From Brachionus manjavacas (lineage: Eukaryota; Rotifera; Eurotatoria; Ploima; Brachionidae), in contig JAHQIY010000018.1 of assembly GCA_019054805.1 (NCBI GenBank), positions 496,001-560,000 of the forward strand: a stretch of DNA of 64,000 nucleotides, given 5' to 3'. The translations under genes were made by a program, and so were the position numbers. Positions 11,719 to 25,700 of this stretch are shown one piece after another; positions within the stretch are counted from its first letter, which is position 1, and each line of letters begins with the position of its first letter. The notes below the pieces were generated by a model. That model searched no databases. It was not told the DNA's origin and saw only the letters and a program-made list of their open reading frames with translations.

Positions 11719-13276
11719 AATTTAATATCACATCTCTTTTGATATATTTTTACTCTTCGATTAAAGATTAAGAAAAATGAATTTTAAAATAAAAATTTAA
11801 TTTTAAATTATTTTTTTTAATATGAAATTTATTCAAGTATAAAAAAAAACATAAAATTAGATTACGATTAATAATTAAAGGGTTTTGATGTTTTTTTTCC
11901 AATTTGCTTTTTTAATTCATTAATCATCGTTATTTAAATTTTTTTTGAGAAAAAATTCAATTTTTGTTTTATATTTGTTTTAAAAAGTAAAAATATTAAA
12001 AAAATCTAAAATTACAGTTTAACTGATCAGTTTTCAAAAATACAATTAATTTTTCAAGGAACCATAATATTATTATACTATAACAAAAAAATTTAAACCT
12101 CGACTTTTAAGGAAAAATCAGATTGTTTGCAAAAATCAAAAAGCAATTTTTAAACAATTTATCTAAGTTTAAAACTAGAGCTGAATTTTTTTTTAAAAAA
12201 TTTTAAATTTATTCAATAATTTATTTTCAACAGTATTAAAAAACAAACATGCATGAATAAATTTAATAAAAAAATTTATGTGATATTTTTTAAGCCTATT
12301 TTGTAATCAAAAAATCTGTTTAAAAAAAGAGCTGAGCTTTTTTTAAAAAACACTTTAATTCGTACTGAAAATAAATAAGAAAAAAATATCAATTACTAAT
12401 TTAAAAAAAAACTTTCATTTTTCAAATATTTATAAAACCAAAAAAATATTCTATTTTTAATTAATTTTTTTATTAAAAATTTGAAATTTTTTAAAATTTA
12501 ATTATCAATTTAACTAACTTAAATTATCCAAATTTTTATATTTGAATAAATAAAATAATAGATTTTATGGAATTTCCAAATTTTTCGATACACTGTTTTT
12601 TCTTTCAAAAATTTAATTTGAAAAAAATAAGAAAAATTTCAAAGAGATTTATTTTTGACAGAGGTACATGTTCTCATTTAATTTATCTGTCCCATTTTCT
12701 TGAAATGAATTTAGCTTATTATGGTCCTGTCACGAAGTTCCCGTTCCTAAAGAAACGAGGGCGCCTTAAAAAATGCAACTAAAACGAGAGTAAAAGTTAG
12801 TTAAAGACTAATTTCTATTTTAATTAAATGGAATGTGTAAAAAAAAATTAACTTTTGTAATAAAAAAATACAACAAAAATTGTGTATCATTAATTAATCA
12901 TATTTGTATGAAAAAAAGTGTTTTGTGAAAAATAAAAAATTTTGACTGTATTAAATACATTTTGTAAGAAATTTTATAAGATGGCGATAAGATGATTGTA
13001 ATATTATTAATTGTGGTGACCATTTTGGCAGCAAAATACTGACCAAAAAAAAAGATTGATTCTCATTTAATTTATCTGACCTTTTTTAAGCCTACCGTTC
13101 TTAAATAAATGAGCTACAAATCTAATAACAAAGTTTTTTTTTAAAAAAAAGTTTTAATTTAATTATGAAACCAAAAGCAAAATTATTTATTAATTAATAA
13201 AATTGGATTAAAATATCGATTTTAGAAAGAAAATAAATCAAAACGAATTATAAGATTAAATTAAATTTTTAAAAAA
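11719..13276. other. Intergenic DNA, no gene seen
   Basis: A/T-rich sequence between two convergent genes. A 20-base word (TTCTCATTTAATTTATCTG) occurs twice, near 12671 and 13061, probably a degraded repeat. A 71-codon open frame at 12567-12782 has no recognisable similarity or start context and is not annotated. Confidence 0.6.
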
Positions 13277-14903
13277 TTAAATTTTTACAAATATAATAAA
13301 ACATTTATCAAAATTAACAAAAGCCAGATAATTGTCATAAGTAATAAAATAGTCGCTTATTTCGGATTGCAGCTCTAGACTAATGCGCTTTATCTGTTTA
13401 AGATTTAAGTCCATAAAGTCGACTTTGTCAAAGCTTTTGTGCACCATGACCAATCTATTCATTTTGTCGACTAATATTTTGTCTGCATAAGCCGATTCTA
13501 TAAAATAGGAATGAGCATACTTTCCACTGGTTCGTTCCATTACTCTGAGACAATTTTTTTTCAGATCTCTAATGACCAAATTTTGCTCATTGGCAAAAAC
13601 AACCTCAAAGCCTGTTTTGGGCAAATAAAAATCACCTTTCTCGTTTTCCACTTGGCCAAACACGGCCTTTTTGTTAAAGTCATGGTCGAGCACAGTGATG
13701 CACCTTTTTTTCTCCACGAAAATCATCAGCTCACTTTGATTAACGTAGATAATCTTCTTTTCTGCGTTGACAAATTTCAAATTTTGAAAAATACCGCCAA
13801 TTTCGTACATGCAAAATATTTGTCTTTCATTCGAGTCCAAAATCAAAACAAAATTTTTGCTATCAAACGACACCATGGTAGACTTAAATGCAAAATTCTT
13901 GACCAATTTCTGATTTATTGTTTCCTGTTTGTTGTTAATTATTTTAAGCTTATTTTCAATACAGTCCTGTTTGGTCTCTGATTCAATGGTGAAAAAAATT
14001 TTCCTACTAATTGGATAGAACCATTTTCTATCCTGTAAACTATCAAAATCGAAATAGACCGTGAGCATCGGAGAAGTGTCATTAACCGGCACTACATTGT
14101 CAATTATGATTTCTTTTGCACTAAAAACCGGGTCCACTAGGGACAAATTTTCATTTATTTTGCCAAGAGTTTCCTTAATTTTGGTGACCTGGCTCAGCAC
14201 TTGCCTCAAGTCAGATTTATTTTTCATATTTTTTAGCTCGGTAGAGAGCTGTTCGAGCTTTATTTTAAGAGAAGAGTTCACTTTTGCGATCGATTCGGAA
14301 AGGCAAATAATTTCAGTGATTAATTTTTGACTTTTAGACTGGATGACTAGTTCCTCGCTGCTTATTTTGGTGGGTTTAATGGTAATGAGAGCCAAAATGG
14401 TTGAGTTGGTTCTGTCAAAATGGTCATGGTTTTGATCACAAAATTTGCAGTTTATCTTTGCATTGGTATTGGTGCATTTGAGACACACGGTAAGTCTGTC
14501 GCACATCATTTTGGGCAGTCTTTCAGCATGGTCAAATGTTTTGTTGCACACCGGACACTTGAGAATGGAATCAATGTCGCTTTTAAAATAGCAGTAATTT
14601 TCGTCTTCTTCAGAAAATTTTCTTTTCTTTAATTAAAAAAATTAAAACTCTTAAAAGTTTGATTTGATTTTTTACTTTGCTGTAGACAGTTTCTACGCTT
14701 AGAGTTGGGCAGTTGGTTTTTGTCACTGGTTGAGAGGTCAATGGCGTTGAGTGAGATGAGGAGGATAGAAAAGAATCCTTTTGATTTATAGCGGCCTCGA
14801 TTGGTGACAATTCAGACTCGTGTACGCGCTGTTTTTTCCGCTTGGTACCATCAGAGTCTTCGACTATTTCTGGAACATTTTTTTCCGCTAAAATACTCTT
14901 CAT
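13277..14903 (-). CDS. RING-type zinc finger / coiled-coil protein with propeller-like C-terminus (TRIM-like)
   Basis: Two exons, 14903-14676 and 14626-13277, join in phase 0 across a 49-base intron to give about 525 residues. The N-terminal 76 residues are Ser/Lys-rich and disordered-looking (KRKKQRVHESE). From about residue 100 comes a C3HC4-like cluster: CPVC, LPKMMC, LTVCLKC, then CKFCDQNH. The usual CGH motif is replaced by CDRL, so ligand spacing is non-standard. Residues 145-240 form a probable coiled coil (LEQLSTELKNMKN). The C-terminal half has repeated hydrophobic strands (FVLILDSNERQIF, NKLVMVHKSF-like, FNKKAVFGQ, FYLPK) like a degenerate NHL/beta-propeller. By analogy it could be an E3 ubiquitin ligase. 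The gene is recognised from architecture only. Confidence 0.6.
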
Positions 14904-16700
14904 TTTCGAAGCATAAACATAAAAAAATTTAAATTTTAAAATTTGAATTTTGAATTTATTGAATAAATGTTAAGTTTTATATTTTAAGCTTACTAATGGG
15001 TCAAAAAAAAATCAAATAAGACATATTCGTTTGTGAGGAATTAAAGTTAATTTTGAAAAGTTTTGTACATTTCTTGTACAAAAAATTTCAATACAAAGAG
15101 TTTATCTTTAAATATTAAAATTGTTCTTTGAATTAATTTAGATAAAAATTAAAAAAAAATATTATGTAATTCAATTGATAAAATTGATTTTAAAATTTAA
15201 ATCGTTAAACTGTTATTTGTGTAATTTTTATTATTAAATTTTTTTTTTTTCATAAATATTGCCAGGAAAGATCAATCTTTTAATTTAATATTTGAGTTTC
15301 ATTTTTAAATTTAATTTTAAAAGCTTGATACAAAAATAAAAATAAAGATTCAAAATAAACTTGATAAAAATCTGTTTTTAATTTTTAAAAATCGATTTTA
15401 TCAATGAAAATATTTTCTTTTGAATTAGTTTATTTTTTAATTCTACATAGCATTCAAATCATTTTACATTAAAATTATTTATTTAATAATTTATTTGAAG
15501 ATTAATTTTACTATCTAAAGATAAGCTTTGAGAATATTCGATTTTTATTCTAGGATTTAAATTGAATAATTGTACAATTTGCAAGTATACTAATAAATCT
15601 TGTTTTTTAAAATATAAACTATTTAATATTTTTTATTCCATTTCAGAATAATTCTAATTGTAACTCAATCGGAGCAGTTTAAAAAATTCCAAATATGGAA
15701 AAGATAAATAACTTTTGCTTCCTGAAATAAAATTGCTAAATTGCAAATTTATTTAAGTTAAAGATTAAAATAAATAGATTATAAATTATAATAAACTATG
15801 ATGATGTAAAAATTGTAAAAATTTTTTATTAATTCTTCAATTTTCTATTTTTTTCTTTTTTCTGTAAATTTATTCTATATTTATTTAATAATTAAAAATT
15901 TGTGTATTTATAAAATTCATAAAAAATATAAATTAAATTAAGATAAAATTTTTACTAAATTAAATTATTATGATTTTCAATTTTCAGACTCTGAAAAAGG
16001 CTTCATATAGCCGAAACCGGTCAGTTTAAAATAAAATAAAAAACTAGAAATAAAACTTTTATTAAACAAAATATTAATTTTATTGTCAATTTTTATAAAA
16101 AATTATTTTAAAAATCGATTTTATCAATGAAAATATTTTCTTTTGAATTGATTTATTTTGTAGTTCTACAAATCATTTTACATTAAAATCGTTTATTTAA
16201 TATTTTATTTGAAGATTAATTTTACTATTTATAGATAAGCTCTGAGAATATTTTTTCAATTTCATGATGCCTTTAATTTGCGTTTATTAGTTATCCTCAA
16301 AATATAAAAAATTTCACCACATCTTACTGTCAAATGTTTTTTTGAATAAAATTAGATCTTTTTAAATTTTAGAAGCCAACATTTTTGTATCAATAAATTT
16401 TTTTAAACTAATTACTATAACTTTATGAACATTTTTCAATCTAATTTTTACCGGATAAAAGGACCATTTTTTTAATTTATTAAATAATAGTGAGGAGTAA
16501 TCAAAAAATAAAAAGTAAAGAAAAAGTTTATAAAGTTTAGTTATAAAGAAAATAATTTTAAAAATTTAAAATAAAATAAGTGTACGCCAAATTTATTAAA
16601 AAAAATATAAATCGTTTAAAATTACGAAAATTAAAAAAATTCTCTTAACAACCATAATAAAAAGACTATAAGTTTGCTAGTTATATTTTCGGTTTCTTTT
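14904..16700. other. Intergenic DNA with a direct repeat
   Basis: No coding sequence is seen. A block of about 145 bases beginning TAAAAATCGATTTTATCAAT occurs at about 15389-15540 and again, slightly diverged, at about 16109-16250 in the same orientation. The region probably contains the promoter of the RING gene and the 3' end of AP3D1; no motif is distinctive. Confidence 0.55.
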
Positions 16701-19700
16701 TTATGGAGACAAAATTGTGCGGAATTCTTCGAGTAAATTTTCAATAAGTGATTGATTAGTTGATTTGGCATCAACAACCACAGTTTTATTTTCAACTAAT
16801 TTAAATAGAAAACAAATAGGTTGATGCATCATGTTCGAGGCAAATAAAGACGCATTATTTTCCAAGACCTCGATTACTTAAAATATGATTTTGAAAATTT
16901 TAAAATTTTAAAAAAATTATCAATTTTACTGCTCAAGTTAAAATTCGATGACAAAGTCTTTAAAATTGAGCTCAAATTTTCGTGCTCGCTCACATTGAAT
17001 TTTAAGCTGCTCTTTGCACTTAGCTGGCCACTCGTTAACCAATTTGAAAATTCATCACTAAATAAATGATTTAAATTTTTTTTTTTTAATTTTATCAATC
17101 AATTAGTACTTATCAAATGAATACGAGATTAAAAAACTTGAACACTGAATTTTTAGCTTAAAATCAATCTTTTCATGAACAGAACCTGATTCAGTCTTTA
17201 GAAAAAAATTTTAAAATAATTATTTTTAGTATTTTTTTCATTAATATTTACATTAAACATATAGGTGAAATTTCCCTTCAGGATTTGTGGGAATGTACAA
17301 TCGGTCACTTGGAACAAGCACTCAAATTGGTTATCTTGAGATGACAAAAGCGAAAAAGGTATTTTTAAGCTTTCGTTTGAAGATTTGTTATCTTCTCTTA
17401 GTAATTTAAGACTGGCCGTATTCAAAATATTCAACTCGATTGAGCCAATTTCAGAATCAGTAGTTAAATTGCCGAGTCTTAAATTAATAATCAATTGATT
17501 CATGTTCATTCGATTTGGCTGAATAAGTGCTGACTAAAAATAATGTTTTTTTAATTTTAATTTTAATTAAAAAAAATTACAATATTTAATTGTTTATTGG
17601 AAGCAATGTGTTTAAATACAAGTTCTGAATCGTGCTCATTTGTACCATTTTGCGGCTCTGGTTGACCATTTTTTATTTTTTTTGACTTTTTCTTTTTAGA
17701 GTCTGTTTCTTTATCTTTTTTTGATTTTTTGCTTTTTTTTACTTCAACAGGCTTATCGTCTGAAATTTTCTGCTCGGTTTTGACCTCTGCGGTTTGATCA
17801 TTTTTTAGCCAAAATTCAAAGTCATCACTTTCAGTTTTTTTAGTGTTGGTCTCGTGTTCAGGCGATACCAGCTCGTTGTACTCATTTTCGACTATTGGAG
17901 CCGGATCGTTCGAGACCAAAAGATCTTTTTCAGATTTTTTACGCTTGATCTTTTTCTCTCCACTCTGCTTACTCTTGCTCTTTGGTTTTTTCTTCTCCTC
18001 TTTTTCTTCTTCTTTTGCTCCGTTTGCTTTTTTGTCGCTCAATGTCTCTGGTCTTTTTGGCTGAATTGGTTTTACAATCTCAGGTCTAATAAAAAAAATT
18101 ATTCTGTGGATAGAATAATTAAATATTTATTAATTAAAAAAAGAGATACAATATTTTAAGTTTTTTTAGATTTAATGTGGATTTTGGTCTAAATACCAGA
18201 CTTTTTGTAATTCTTCAGCAAAATCATTGGAATTTTTTCACTTAATTAGTGCTGAATTTTGCATAGGTTGAATGAGGAAATAGAAAATTTTTAAAATTGA
18301 TCAACAGTAACGGAATCACATTTCATTTAATAATAAAATTTAATTGAAAAAACAAATCAAATTGCTAAATTTTTTAATGATCTTCTAAAGTTCTATCTTA
18401 ATTAAATGACGATGGCTTGTGACTATTTGGATCACCTACAATACAATAAACTAGAGTCAACATTTCAGCTACAGTTTAAATTAAAGTAAAGTAAAGAAAG
18501 GATGAATATGGAAAAATAATTCAAAAACTATAAATTTTAAATGAATTGAATTAAATTCAGAAATTCAATTTAAAAAAAAAATTGAATTAAAATTGATAAA
18601 CTAAAATTTATAAATAGAGAAAAAATAACTGTTAGACCGGTAATTGAATTTTTTCCATAGAATTAAAAATTTTCAAAAATTAAACGAGACTCTTATCCTT
18701 TAATTTATAGCTGAACAATTTTATATAATGTTGAAAAAGGAGCGGCTCAAAAATTAAATTTTTATTCAATATTTTTATATTAATTTAATAAAAATTTAAT
18801 TTACATTTTTAAGTTAATTACAAATTTTATTTAATCTTGATTAAAAAATATCCAAATATTTAATCAAATAGAATATTCGATTTCAAAACTAGGAGGATAA
18901 GGAAATTTATTTATTATTTAAATTTTTTTTAATTTTTTAAATAAGAAATTCTTGTTGAAATGCTGTTTTTTTAAATAAATGTAATGGAAAAAAATTTATT
19001 AAGGAAAAATAAATTAGATTTTTACTTTATTTTTTAGCAAAAAAAAATTTAATTTATAGAAATTATTTTCGTTTTTAAAACATGTTCATCGAAATAAGAT
19101 AATTTAAAAAAATTGCTTTTGGTAAACCAAGAATATTATTAAATATACAAATAATCATAATAAAACAAAACTAATCAAAATTAAAATTAAAAAAAAAAAA
19201 ATGAAAAATTTACTTTTTTTTACGATTTTTTACCTCTTAAAAATAATGCTTTAGGTAATTTCGCTAAAATTTGGTAAATTATTTTTTAATTCTTCGAAAG
19301 TGAAATTAATTTTCTTTCAAATTTCTTTAGAGAAAATCTTCATAATCTTTTAGCAACCCTTTTAGGTTAAACAATGAAATTTTTCAGTAAAAATTGGTAA
19401 ATTTACCTCATGACCTCGTATCATTCCATTACTGTAAATAAAGAAAAATTGTTTTTAACTCAGTGTCTAATTAACTTAATTTGATAAATTTAAAATCTTT
19501 CTTTTCACTACGATTTTTTTACCATATTTCTTTTTCAATTTGAAATAGAAAAATAGTTGTCAAAATGACATGGGTGGCTCTTCTGAGTTAAAAAAAATCG
19601 GCGTTTTTAGTGTAAAATAAATAAAAAAAACCTACTCATCCAAATTTATGTCTAGAGCTCTGTGCGGGTCATTGGGATCATTTGATCTTTTTGCGTCATC

Positions 19701-22700
19701 ATCACTATCATCCAAAGCGCCATCGGGCATTTCATAAGCCAAAATTCTAACCGCCTGCTCGGGCTCATCGTCCTCTTCCTCTTGTACTCGTTTCTGCTTG
19801 CCATCTTTTTTGCTCCTCATTTTTTTCCTCAACTTTTTATTCTCGTCATCAATTTTACTCATTCTGTAATAATTTTCCGAACTAGTCACACCCGGTATAC
19901 TAATGGGCACTTTTAAATCAATCGATTGACTCCTAATCGAGTCAGATATAGAAGCCGACTTGGAAAAACTATTGGACACCAGAGAGTCACTTTTTTTCAT
20001 TGATTTTATATAGAAAGGATTTGATTCCAATTGAAGCTTCCTGTTCTCTTTGTACTTGACCAGGTCCTCTTCACTTATGTCCGGCTGTATTTTCCTGGCA
20101 CCAACACTCACTGTAGTCGCTGGCTCAGCAGAACCACTACCCCCGTAGCCAGTGAACGATTTGAGCTCATTGTTTCTGATGAATATCTGTCTTTCTTGAC
20201 TAGAAGTCAAGTCATCCTGTTCCTCATCGGACGGCGGATCGTTTATCCATGCATCTAGATCTAGGCCGTCAGGCACTGGTACTTTTCTCTGTGCTTTGGC
20301 AGCGACTGGGTTCAGCTCGCCATCGAACAACACTCCGAGCTCGCCCTGTGCCTCTGAATCCACCATTTTATCACAATACTTCAAAATCTGCAGAAAGCTG
20401 CACGCTCTTTCCTGGACCTCAGTGTCCGCACTTTGCTCAAATTGTCTCATTCTTTCAACCATACTCTCAGTGAGCTGTGTGCACTTTTCACTATCAGAAG
20501 AACTAGTCTGTACCAAGTGGACATACAGCTTGAATATGTTCTGAACAAATGTGGATTGAATGTGACCAGGCAAGTTGGTAGCTTTTGGTTTTGACATTGA
20601 GTCTAGGGTTGTGCATGGATCGGTCAGGTGTTGCGCAAATTCGCCACAAATCCACGCAGCTGCATTCAGCACCTCGCAGATGTCGGTGGTATTTTTGCTA
20701 TTCTTGGAGGCTAGGGAAATGCTAGAGGCAAATATGTGCATGTTGTCTATTAGAATGGCCATTTGGGCTACTATGAATGGTCTGATTGACTCGACGCGTA
20801 TTGACACGTCGAGCAGTTGAGACGAGAGGAGTTTGCCATGCCGGGTGCCTTCCATCCGCGTCAACTCAACTAGTACGCTCACGTACCACTCGAAATTGGT
20901 CACATACTGGTAGTTATTTTGGCTGCAGATGTCTATTATTTTGGCCAAGAGTTCGTCGCGGTAGTGGGTGCCCTCCGCTTTTGACATGTGCACCATCAAT
21001 TTTTTGATTATTTCCATTAGGTTCTTTTTCGATACCATTCCGTACAATAGGTCCAATGAGCGGAGTCGGATCGACTCGTCTTTGTCGTCCAGACACTGCA
21101 TTATCAAGTCCTTGTGTATTTGGACACTTTTTGGATTTGTCTGAAGTATTTTGGACATGGCCAACAGACCAAGATATTTTACTACAAATAAACATTTAGT
21201 CCAGGGGTGACCAAAGTTTAAAAAACTCACAATTTTGGTCCGAATCTTCGATCAAAATTCTCAATTTTTGCAAGCATATCTTTGTTTAATTTTTTTTATT
21301 AATTAATAGTTTATTAAAAGTAATAATTTTCAGACGGACTGGTTGAAAGTGGACTCCTTCCTTTCAGCTTCCTGCTGAGATTTTTTTTTTTTTATGATCA
21401 AATAAAATAAATAAAAGAATAAAATCATAAAAAAGCCAATTAAAAAAATAATTTCATATCTTCATTTTAATTTATTTTATTTATTTATTTTATATTTATT
21501 CAATGGACGCCTTAAAGGCGATGTAAAAAAAATATTAAAATAAAAATAAAATAATTAAGTTTAAAACAAAATAGTATATTTTTATTAGACCTTTTTGGAT
21601 TTTACGACCCAAAAATTCTTCTGTCAATAAATTTTATAAATTAATTACAGACTTGAATAAAAGGGGTCATGTCCAAAATGTGATCATTTTGATCACCAAA
21701 ATAATAAGTGAACTCTATGTGATCAAAAATTGATCATCAAAATTTTTTTTTAATCACATAAATTTTTTTTTGAAATCAAATTTTTTTTGTTCTAGAAATT
21801 TCAAATTTTAAAATTATCTTAATATCGAATGAAAAAAAAAATTGCAACTCACCGTAATAAACTATAAGTTTTTAAAAAATTAAAATTTAATAAACTATAA
21901 GTATTTGAAAGCAAAAAACTAAAATTATTAAAATTTAATATATTTTAATAAATTTCCTGATCACCAAAAAAAAATTATTTTTATTTTTTCATAAGGGACT
22001 TTTTCGATCACGATATATGTGATCATTGATCACTGATCACATTCTGGACATGACTTATTGACGATTGACGATTTAATTATTTTTTAATTTAACATAAGTT
22101 ATTTTAATTTAAAAAAAACTTTTATTTTTTTTAATTGATCTTAATTGATTATTCTAAAATCTTCATTTGAAAACTTTAAAGTTATTCAAATTATGGCTTT
22201 GAATTTTTAAACTTATTAAAATATTTTACGGAAAACTCAAAATATTGATTAAATTTTTTTTTACTTAAGACAAAAATTCATATAATTTTCTATCTAATTA
22301 AAGATTATACAAATACTTAAATTTTTTGGGGGTGAAAAATTTAATTTTTTAAGATTACAAAACTAACTAAAAGTGGCGACTAATTTACTAATTATTCTGA
22401 CAAAAAACTAAACGACTGACAAATTTATATATATTGAGATGACTATTTAATAATTTTGCACTGACAAATAAAACCTATTTTATAGATAGGTTTTATTTTT
22501 ATTTTATTTTATTTTAGTTATAATTAAGCTATTTAATAATGCAATTCTCTAAGATTGTAAGGAATGAACTTAAATTGTGACGTTTTCTCATAGTTGACTC
22601 TAGCTTGATGATGAGATTTGTCATAATCGTCTAAAACTTCCTTCCGATTTTGGTGCCATAGCTCAAGATTTTGATTTATATTGTCACCTCAAAATCATTA

Positions 22701-25700
22701 ATTTGTTGTTAAAATAATTAATTAGTCAAATAAATATTTATGTCGCTCAAATCATTATTTTATCAGTAAATTATTTATTTATTTATTTGTTTTTCTGTAC
22801 CGAGCTTTAGATCCCTCAGAATTAAAAAAAATAAAAATAAAGAAAAAAAAAGATAAAATAAAATAAATTAAAGAAAGGATAAATAGAAATGTAATAAATG
22901 ATATAATTTTTTTTTCTTTTTTTTTTAAACGTAGGCTAGTATTAGACATTGCTTAAATATTTAATAAGTTAGGAAAAAAAAAATACTAGGTAGCAATTAC
23001 ACAGTGGAGTTGGATATTCGATATATCTCGATTGGAAACCTTAAGTCAATTAATTTATTTGTCATCATATGTGGTTTTTTTGTCAGTAAAATTTAATTTT
23101 TTTGTCAGTCCATTAATTGATGGCCTTATACAAATAAATAAAGTTCAGTCATTTATTATTAAAAAATTGATTAAAAATATCTTTTTATTAAAATCTAAAA
23201 CTAATAATTTTGATTTGAAATTTACATTTGATCATGGACTTGAATTTTTCTACTCATATCAATTAATAGAACAGAGTTTTCCTAGTCATTTGTTTGCTCA
23301 TTAAAAAAGATGCATTTCATGATAATATAGTTAAGTGTAAGGCTGTTTTAGATATTTTAGGAAAAAATGTAAGGATTCCCAAAAAATTGCGCTGAATAAA
23401 CTAAATAGCTCAGTAGCAAAAAGAAAGTATGGTGTCTGGTAAATAAATCTTGCAGAGAATGGTGTAAAAATCATTAAATATTTCATCTGATAAAAAGAAG
23501 AATTTTTAGATTTCCTTTAGACCAATTTCTTCAGCTAGCAAAAGGTAATGTTGTTGGACGGTCATTTGATCCAGCAAATATAATTTTCTATGGAACCAAA
23601 ATTTTACATTCCTGTTGGCGAGTCAAATAGCATTAAAGATATTGAATTAAAACGGGTTCAATATTTGAACAAAATGTTAAATCATTCAATATAAAGTGCG
23701 TTAATAAAGAGAATGCTGATGTTTGGAACAAAGCTAAATCTAGTTGCCCAGTTTATTTGAAGGAAGATGATGGAACATGGAAGCATGTGGTTAGTTTAGC
23801 GATTCGTTAAATTTAATATTTTGTTTTGTTTTCCTCATATTGTAATTTTTTTTCAATTTTTTTTAATAAATTTTGTCCTTGAATTGAATAATTAAATTCT
23901 CGATTTTGTATTATTTTTTCTATTAAAAGTTACATTCAATTAAACTTAACTTAATTAATTTTTATATTCTAATATATTATTATTAAATGCCCGGTTTGTA
24001 ATAATTCTTTTTTAAATCTCAAAAAAAGGAATTTTTATATCATCACAAAATAAAACTGATTTTTTTTTCTAAAATTTGAGTTTCCATTTTATATGCATAT
24101 TTTTTTGCTGGTAAAAGAATGTACCATTACCCAAAGTAACAGAAATGGCAATAACTCTTCCTGAGGTTTCTAATTTCAATTTCAAACTTAAAAAATTATT
24201 TTTTTAAGATTAAAATTTTTGTGAAAAATTTTATAAAATAAAATTTGTAATTTCCTCGGATAAAAATTTAAAAATTACAATTGAAGTTTTAACACTTGTA
24301 TTAGGATAAATCATGAAATTTTAAAATTTTTAATTTTTAATTATTTTTTTAAGATTAAAATTTTTGTGAAAAATTTTATAAATTAAAATTTCTAATTTCT
24401 TCGGATAAAAATTTAAAAATCACAATTGAAGTTTTAACACTTGTATTAGGATAAATCATGAAATTTTAAAATTTTTAATTTTTAATTATTTTTTTAAGAT
24501 TAAAATTTTTGTGAAAAATTTTATAAATTTAAATTTTTAATTTCCTCGGATAAAAATTTAAAAATTACAATTGAAGTTTTAACTCTTGTATTAGGATAAA
24601 TCATGAAATTTTAAAATTTTTAATTTTTAATTCTTAACTAACATAATCGAGTTATTGTCAAAAAAGAAATATTTGAGGATGCTGAAAAGTGCTGATTAGG
24701 AAAACCCATACCAAAACCTTAACAAAACATAAACCGACTCTTTGACTTAAAGATTTTTTTAATTATAAAATTTTTTTTTTTTAATGCTTTATAAATCCAA
24801 TCTGAGGTAAAACAAGTATTGGAAAAAAAAAAAGTATAGCTTACCTCAATGGCAGAGCTGTGATTTGGCTGTCCGGAAGAAATCGACACTAAAACTTTAG
24901 TAGAAAGATTTAAATGAACAAACGATAATTTTTTTGGCCAAAAGAATACCTGCTAGAACAGTGTTGATGCACTCGTACAAAAGCGACATGGCCGAAGTGC
25001 TATTTATGATGTTGGTCAATGGTTCTATCAATTTTTTGCCCAAACGCGGCTCCAGTGGCGTCAATGCGCCGAAAAGCTTGATGATTTTTATCAGTACCCA
25101 ATTGTTGGTGGACACGCTCATTAGCTTGAAAAAAATTGGCGCCAAGGAGAGATAATTCTTGGGGTTTTTGCGAGCCAGCTCACAGATAACATTGACTGCG
25201 GCCGCTTGCACACTCGGCTCCGGGTCATCGAGCTTTTCTTTGAGGCGGGCAAAAGAGGGTCTGAGCGCGTCAGGATTCTTGAGAAAAATTTTGTACATTA
25301 TCAACACTGCTTTTTTGCGTATATAGGCCTTATTCGAGGTCATAAGGGTTGCTATTTCATTGAGAAGATCCCGGGCCAGGTCCGGGGTCAGAAAGCAAGC
25401 AAGTCCACTGATGGCCACACCGCTCTCGTACATACTCTGACTGCCGAGGTCCTTGCGGATCAAATTAGTGGTCAGCATAAGAACATCTGTTCCCTCATGG
25501 AAAGTCTGGGATGCGGCCAAGTAGCCAATCCTCTAAAATTTTAAAAACTGACAAGTTGCTTGGCAAAAAAGCAATGCAAATACCTTGAAAGTAAATTTTG
25601 GAGAGCTCATTACTTCAATTATGTTGAACGAGGCCCAGCTGATGTCATAGCCGATCATTTGAAGCTGAAATCAGAGTTGGTCATGGTGTAGAAGTTGGTT

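Larger units (their letters stand above)
21280..24844 (-). other. Large AP3D1 intron (3.57 kb)
   Basis: The donor is GTAAGC after 24845 and the acceptor precedes 21279, both phase 0. The intron contains a decayed coding remnant (23032-23810, plus strand) and a three-copy 145-bp tandem repeat (24194-24631). A TGATCA-rich patch lies at 21670-22060. The remainder is featureless A/T-rich DNA. Confidence 0.75.

Noticed and set aside
12567..12782. 71-codon open frame
   Set aside because: Phe/Lys/Ile-rich chance frame in A/T-rich DNA; no start context or family similarity.
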